Source: Acetobacteraceae bacterium H6797 (GTDB lineage Bacteria; Pseudomonadota; Alphaproteobacteria; Acetobacterales; Acetobacteraceae). Taken from it: DNA of 64,000 nucleotides. The notes under the pieces are model-generated. The model saw nothing but the letters and a program-made list of their open reading frames with translations. It did not search any database and had not been told where the DNA came from. The first letter of the stretch is position 1. Each line of letters starts with the position of its first letter. The stretch covers positions 124,001 through 188,000 of the forward strand of contig JADFCQ010000004.1 of NCBI GenBank assembly GCA_015223225.1. Direction: 5' to 3'. Positions 60,526 to 64,000 of this stretch are shown here, piece by piece. The position numbers were made by a program, and so were the translations under genes.

Positions 60526-61518
60526 ATGACTGCACATCATCAGAAACCGGAAGCGATTGCGCGCGGCGCTCGAATGCTGCGCACGGCGCTTGGGGCGTCC
60601 ATTGCCCGGTTTCTGGAAGACGCCAGCATCGTCGAAGTCATGCTGAACCCGGATGGCCGCATCTGGATAGATCGGCTGTCTGAGGGGCTGGCCGATACTG
60701 GCGAGCGGCTATCGCCGGAAGACGGCGAGCGCATCATCCGCCTCGTCGCCCACCATGTGGGCGCAGAGGTTCACGCCCGATCCCCGCGCGTCTCCGCCGA
60801 GCTACCGGAGAGCGGCGAGCGCTTTGAAGGGCTATTGCCGCCCGTCGTCGCCGCACCGGCCTTCGCCATCCGCAAGCCTGCCGTCGCGGTGTTCACGCTC
60901 AACGACTATGTGGCGGCCGGCATCATGACCGCTGATGAGGCTGCGACGCTACGTGCGGCCGTCGCATCGCGTGCCAACATCCTCGTCGCGGGCGGCACCA
61001 GCACTGGCAAAACCACCCTGACCAACGCGCTGCTCGCCGAGGTGGCGAAGACGCAGGATCGCGTCGTCATCATCGAGGACACGCGCGAGCTGCAATGCGC
61101 CGCGCCCAACCTCGTGGCCATGCGCACCAAGGACGGCGTCGCCACGCTTTCCGATCTGGTCCGCTCCTCGCTGCGCCTGCGCCCCGATCGTATTTCCATC
61201 GGCGAGGTGCGCGGGTCCGAAGCCCTCGACCTGCTCAAAGCCTGGGGCACTGGCCATCCCGGCGGCATCGGGACCATCCATGCCGGTTCCGGCATCGGCG
61301 CGCTGCGCCGTCTCGAACAGCTCATTCAGGAAGCCGTCATCACGGTCCCGCGCGCGCTGATCGCCGAGACAATCGACCTTGTTGCCGTCCTGTCCGGGCG
61401 CGGTTCCGGGCGTCGGCTGGCCGAACTCGCCCGCGTCGAGGGGCTGGGGCCGGACGGCGACTACCGCATCACGCATCCCATCACTTCGGCAACCACCCCA
61501 AAAGGAGACCCTTCATGA
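60526..61518 (+). CDS. trbB: TrbB, VirB11-type conjugation ATPase
   Basis: This 330-residue hexameric secretion ATPase has Walker [11 protein letters not shown] (about 156-165), the Asp box [10 protein letters not shown], Walker B-region [12 protein letters not shown] and the His box [10 protein letters not shown]. It powers assembly of the mating pilus and channel from the cytoplasmic side. The 3' end overlaps trbC by 4 bp. It opens the Trb (P-type) type IV secretion operon. Confidence 0.95.
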   Translation: MTAHHQKPEAIARGARMLRTALGASIARFLEDASIVEVMLNPDGRIWIDRLSEGLADTGERLSPEDGERIIRLVAHHVGAEVHARSPRVSAELPESGERFEGLLPPVVAAPAFAIRKPAVAVFTLNDYVAAGIMTADEAATLRAAVASRANILVAGGTSTGKTTLTNALLAEVAKTQDRVVIIEDTRELQCAAPNLVAMRTKDGVATLSDLVRSSLRLRPDRISIGEVRGSEALDLLKAWGTGHPGGIGTIHAGSGIGALRRLEQLIQEAVITVPRALIAETIDLVAVLSGRGSGRRLAELARVEGLGPDGDYRITHPITSATTPKGDPS

Positions 61519-61847
61519 TCCGCACGCTTTCGCGCGGCTGCCGCACCATGGCGACCGCAGCCGCCACCGTTTCCATCAGCTTGATGCTCGCCCCGGCCGC
61601 TCATGCGTCCGGTTCGTCGATGCCGTGGGAAGCGCCCCTGCAATCCATCCTTCAGTCCATTGAGGGGCCGGTCGCCAAGATCATCGCCGTGATCGTCATC
61701 ATCGCCACGGGCCTCGCGCTGGCTTTCGGCGATACGTCGGGCGGTTTCCGCCGCCTGATCCAGATCGTGTTCGGTCTGTCCATCGCATTCGCGGCATCGA
61801 GCTTCTTCCTGTCGTTCTTCTCGTTCGGCGGCGGGGCGCTCGTCTGA
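61515..61847 (+). CDS. trbC: TrbC, mating-pilus pilin precursor
   Basis: This 110-residue protein has a long signal (SRGCRTMATAAATVSISLML, cut after APAAHAS), then two hydrophobic helices (IIAVIVIIATGLALAFGDTS and LIQIVFGLSIAFAASSFFLS). This is the TrbC/VirB2 layout; in IncP systems the mature pilin is made cyclic by the TraF peptidase, here encoded at 43996. It overlaps the next gene by one base. Confidence 0.92.
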   Translation: MIRTLSRGCRTMATAAATVSISLMLAPAAHASGSSMPWEAPLQSILQSIEGPVAKIIAVIVIIATGLALAFGDTSGGFRRLIQIVFGLSIAFAASSFFLSFFSFGGGALV

Positions 61848-62128
61848 TGGCGGGCGGCCTCGAACAACTCGACGCGGTGCCGGGATTTTCGATCCCGGTC
61901 CACAGGGCGCTGACCGAGCATATCCTGCTCGGCGGCGCTCCGCGCTCCATCGCGATCATGAACGGAACGCTCGCCGGCGCTGTCGGCCTCGGCCTGCGCC
62001 TCTGGCTGGTCGGCCTCGCCATCTGGGCCGTCGGCCATTTCGCCGCCGTCTGGGCTGCCAAGCGCGATCCGCTCTTTGTCGAGGTAGGTCGCAGGCATCT
62101 GCGCGTGCCCGGTCATCTGTCGGTGTGA
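61847..62128 (+). CDS. trbD: TrbD, VirB3-type membrane protein
   Basis: This 93-residue protein fits the VirB3/TrbD family: an N-terminal FSIPVHRALTEHILLGGAPR, then a helix pair (NGTLAGAVGLGLRLWLVGLA, IWAVGHFAAVWAAKRDP). It is a small inner-membrane part of the type IV secretion system that works with TrbE. The start overlaps the trbC stop by one base. Confidence 0.92.
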   Translation: MAGGLEQLDAVPGFSIPVHRALTEHILLGGAPRSIAIMNGTLAGAVGLGLRLWLVGLAIWAVGHFAAVWAAKRDPLFVEVGRRHLRVPGHLSV

Positions 62129-62138
62129 GGGCGCGGCC

Positions 62139-64000
62139 ATGATGAACCTTGCCGAATACCGCCGCACCGCAAGCCGTCTCGCGGATTTCCTGCCCTGGGC
62201 TGCGCTGGTCGGCTCCGGCGTCGTGCTGAACAAGGACGGAAGTTTCCAGAGGACGGCGAAGTTTCGCGGGCCGGATCTGGATTCCGCCGTCGCCGCCGAA
62301 CTGGTCGCCGTCGCCAGCCGGATCAACAATGCCGTGCGCCGTCTCGGTTCCGGCTGGAGCATTTTCGTCGAGGCGCAGCGCAGCGAAGCGGCGACCTATC
62401 CCGACAGCCAATTTCCCGAATCCGCATCCGCTTTGCTCGACGCCGAGCGCAAGGCCGGTTTCGAGGAGGCAGGCGCGCATTTCGTATCGGGCTATTTCCT
62501 GACCTTTCTCTGGCTGCCGCCTGTCGAGGACGCCGCCCGCGCGGAAACCTGGCTCTATGAAGGCCGCGGGCAATCCGGCGTCGATCCATGGGAATTGCTG
62601 CGCGGCTTCATCGACCGCACCGACCGCGTGCTGGCACTGCTCGACGGCTTCATGCCGGAATGCCGCTGGCTCGATGACGCGGGCACGCTGACCTACCTCC
62701 ATTCCACCATCTCGACCAATCGCCATCGCGTGCGCGTGCCGGAGGTGCCGATGCACCTCGACGCGCTGCTTGCCGACCAGCCGCTGACCGGCGGGCTGGA
62801 GCCGCGCTTGGGCGACCAGCATCTGCGCGTGCTGACCATCATCGGTTTCCCGACCGCGACCACGCCCGGTCTGCTCGATGAAATGAACCGGCTGCCGTTT
62901 CCTTATCGCTGGAGCACCCGCGCTATCCTCATGGACAAGACGGATGCGACCCGGCTGTTGACGAAGATCAGGCGGCAATGGTTCGCCAAGCGCAAGTCCA
63001 TCGCCGCGATCCTCAAGGAAGTCATGACCAACGAGGCAAGTGCCTTGGTGGACACGGATGCGGCCAACAAGGCTCTCGATGCCGATATGGCGTTGCAGGA
63101 ACTTGGCGCCGATGTCGCCGGCATGGCCTATGTCACGGCCACCATCACCGTCTGGGATGCCGATCCGCGCATTGCCGACGAAAAGCTCCGCCTCGCGGAA
63201 AAGATTATTCAGGGCCGCGACTTCACCGCGATGCCCGAGACCGTCAACGCCGTCGATGCCTGGCTCGGTTCGATCCCCGGACACGCCTACGCGAATGTCC
63301 GCCAGCCGCCCATCTCGACGCTCAATCTCGCCCACATGATCCCGCTATCGGCGGTGTGGGCGGGGCCGGAACGGGACGAGCATTTCAGCGCGCCCCCGCT
63401 GTTCTTCGGCAAGACCGAAGGCTCGACCCCGTTCCGGTTTTCCCTTCACGTCGGCGATGTCGGCCACACCCTCGTCGTCGGCCCGACCGGCGCGGGCAAA
63501 TCCGTGCTGCTCGCGCTCATGGCCTTGCAGTTCCGCCGTTATGCCGATGCTCAGGTCTTCGCGTTCGACTTCGGCGGCTCGATCCGCGCCGCGTCACTCG
63601 CCATGGGCGGCGACTGGCATGACCTGGGCGGCGGGCTGACCGAAGGGGATGAAGCGTCCGTCTCGCTCCAGCCGCTCGCCCGCATCGACGATGCCTATGA
63701 GCGCGCCTGGGCTGCCGACTGGATCGCCGCCATTCTCGGCCGCGAGGGTGTGCCGGTAACGCCGGAGACCAAGGAATATATCTGGACGGCGCTGAACTCG
63801 TTGGCGTCCGCGCCGGTCGGGGAACGCACCATCACCGGCCTGACGGTGCTGCTCCAATCCAACGATCTGAAACAGGCATTGCGGCCTTACTGCATCGGCG
63901 GTGCCTATGGCCGGTTGCTCGATGCCGAGACCGAACATCTCGGTTCGGCGGATGTGCAGGCGTTCGAGATCGAGGGGCTGGTCGGGATCGGCGCGGCCCC
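62139..64000 (+). CDS. trbE: TrbE, VirB4-type ATPase (3' end cut by window edge)
   Basis: The frame is open from ATG 62139 to the window edge (620 codons). The N-terminal domain starts with NLAEYRRTASRLADFLPWAA. Walker A is VGPTGAGKSVL at about residues 447-457, followed by FAFDFGGSIRAASLAMGGDW. VirB4 proteins are about 810-850 residues, so roughly 200 are missing. It is the main energy source of the secretion channel. The remaining trb genes (trbJ, L, F, G, I) should follow to the right. Confidence 0.95.
   Translation, partial: MMNLAEYRRTASRLADFLPWAALVGSGVVLNKDGSFQRTAKFRGPDLDSAVAAELVAVASRINNAVRRLGSGWSIFVEAQRSEAATYPDSQFPESASALLDAERKAGFEEAGAHFVSGYFLTFLWLPPVEDAARAETWLYEGRGQSGVDPWELLRGFIDRTDRVLALLDGFMPECRWLDDAGTLTYLHSTISTNRHRVRVPEVPMHLDALLADQPLTGGLEPRLGDQHLRVLTIIGFPTATTPGLLDEMNRLPFPYRWSTRAILMDKTDATRLLTKIRRQWFAKRKSIAAILKEVMTNEASALVDTDAANKALDADMALQELGADVAGMAYVTATITVWDADPRIADEKLRLAEKIIQGRDFTAMPETVNAVDAWLGSIPGHAYANVRQPPISTLNLAHMIPLSAVWAGPERDEHFSAPPLFFGKTEGSTPFRFSLHVGDVGHTLVVGPTGAGKSVLLALMALQFRRYADAQVFAFDFGGSIRAASLAMGGDWHDLGGGLTEGDEASVSLQPLARIDDAYERAWAADWIAAILGREGVPVTPETKEYIWTALNSLASAPVGERTITGLTVLLQSNDLKQALRPYCIGGAYGRLLDAETEHLGSADVQAFEIEGLVGIGAA

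Overview
The window is GC-rich DNA from an alphaproteobacterium. Three features support this: an exact GTTC-N7-GTTC LexA box in front of an imuA-imuB-dnaE2 mutagenesis operon, a TTAA-N7-TTAA CtrA-type site, and an alphaproteobacterial Fur-type box. An Acetobacterales or Rhodospirillales host would fit, but I cannot fix the genus from sequence alone. About 1-28.7 kb reads as host chromosome. From about 30.9 kb to the right edge the window holds the core of an integrative conjugative element (ICE) of the Tn4371-like type. Between the two lies a short, less GC-rich patch (28.7-30.9 kb).

Chromosomal part. (1) 1-10.6 kb: a likely nicotinate / 6-hydroxynicotinate catabolic cluster. It has an enamidase-like amidohydrolase, a divergent MarR regulator with two matching operator candidates, a molybdenum hydroxylase (FAD subunit plus a fused 2Fe-2S/Mo subunit), a 6-hydroxynicotinate reductase-like Fe-S protein and a UPF0280 protein. 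These are followed by a DMT permease and an ABC importer pair with no binding protein. The reductive, ring-opening route is best known from anaerobes. (2) 10.6-11.8 kb: a FlaG-like protein behind a CtrA-type site, and a DUF2889 protein. (3) 11.8-17.3 kb: the LexA-controlled imuA-imuB-dnaE2 cassette. (4) 17.3-19.7 kb: a DEAD-box helicase and a LysR regulator. (5) 19.8-28.7 kb: a siderophore uptake locus. It has a TonB-dependent receptor behind a Fur-type box, a periplasmic binding protein, a siderophore-interacting flavin reductase with an N-terminal DUF2218 domain, and a single-chain TMD-NBD-TMD-NBD exporter-fold ABC protein likely to act as a YbtPQ/IrtAB-like importer. A TetR regulator closes it.

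ICE part. Backbone order: parB, a membrane protein, DUF736, DUF932, DUF6499, DUF2285, a small TYDE-type protein, an AlpA-like protein, repA (with a candidate origin inside its 3' end), parA, an RHH protein, DUF2840, traF peptidase, DUF736, a lytic transglycosylase, a DUF3363 relaxase, a LysR regulator (TraR-like), traG, copG, trbB, trbC, trbD and trbE (cut by the window edge). No integrase is present. Cargo and decay sit between backbone blocks: a FitAB toxin-antitoxin pair, two frameshifted genes, an SDR, and three cargo modules between relaxase and traR/traG.

Two structural signatures stand out. A 315-bp leader is duplicated (314/315 identical) in front of parB and DUF932, 6,364 bp apart. 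Degraded copies of the relaxase 3' end sit exactly at the left border of the second and third cargo modules, so the end of the relaxase gene looks like a recurrent cargo-insertion point.
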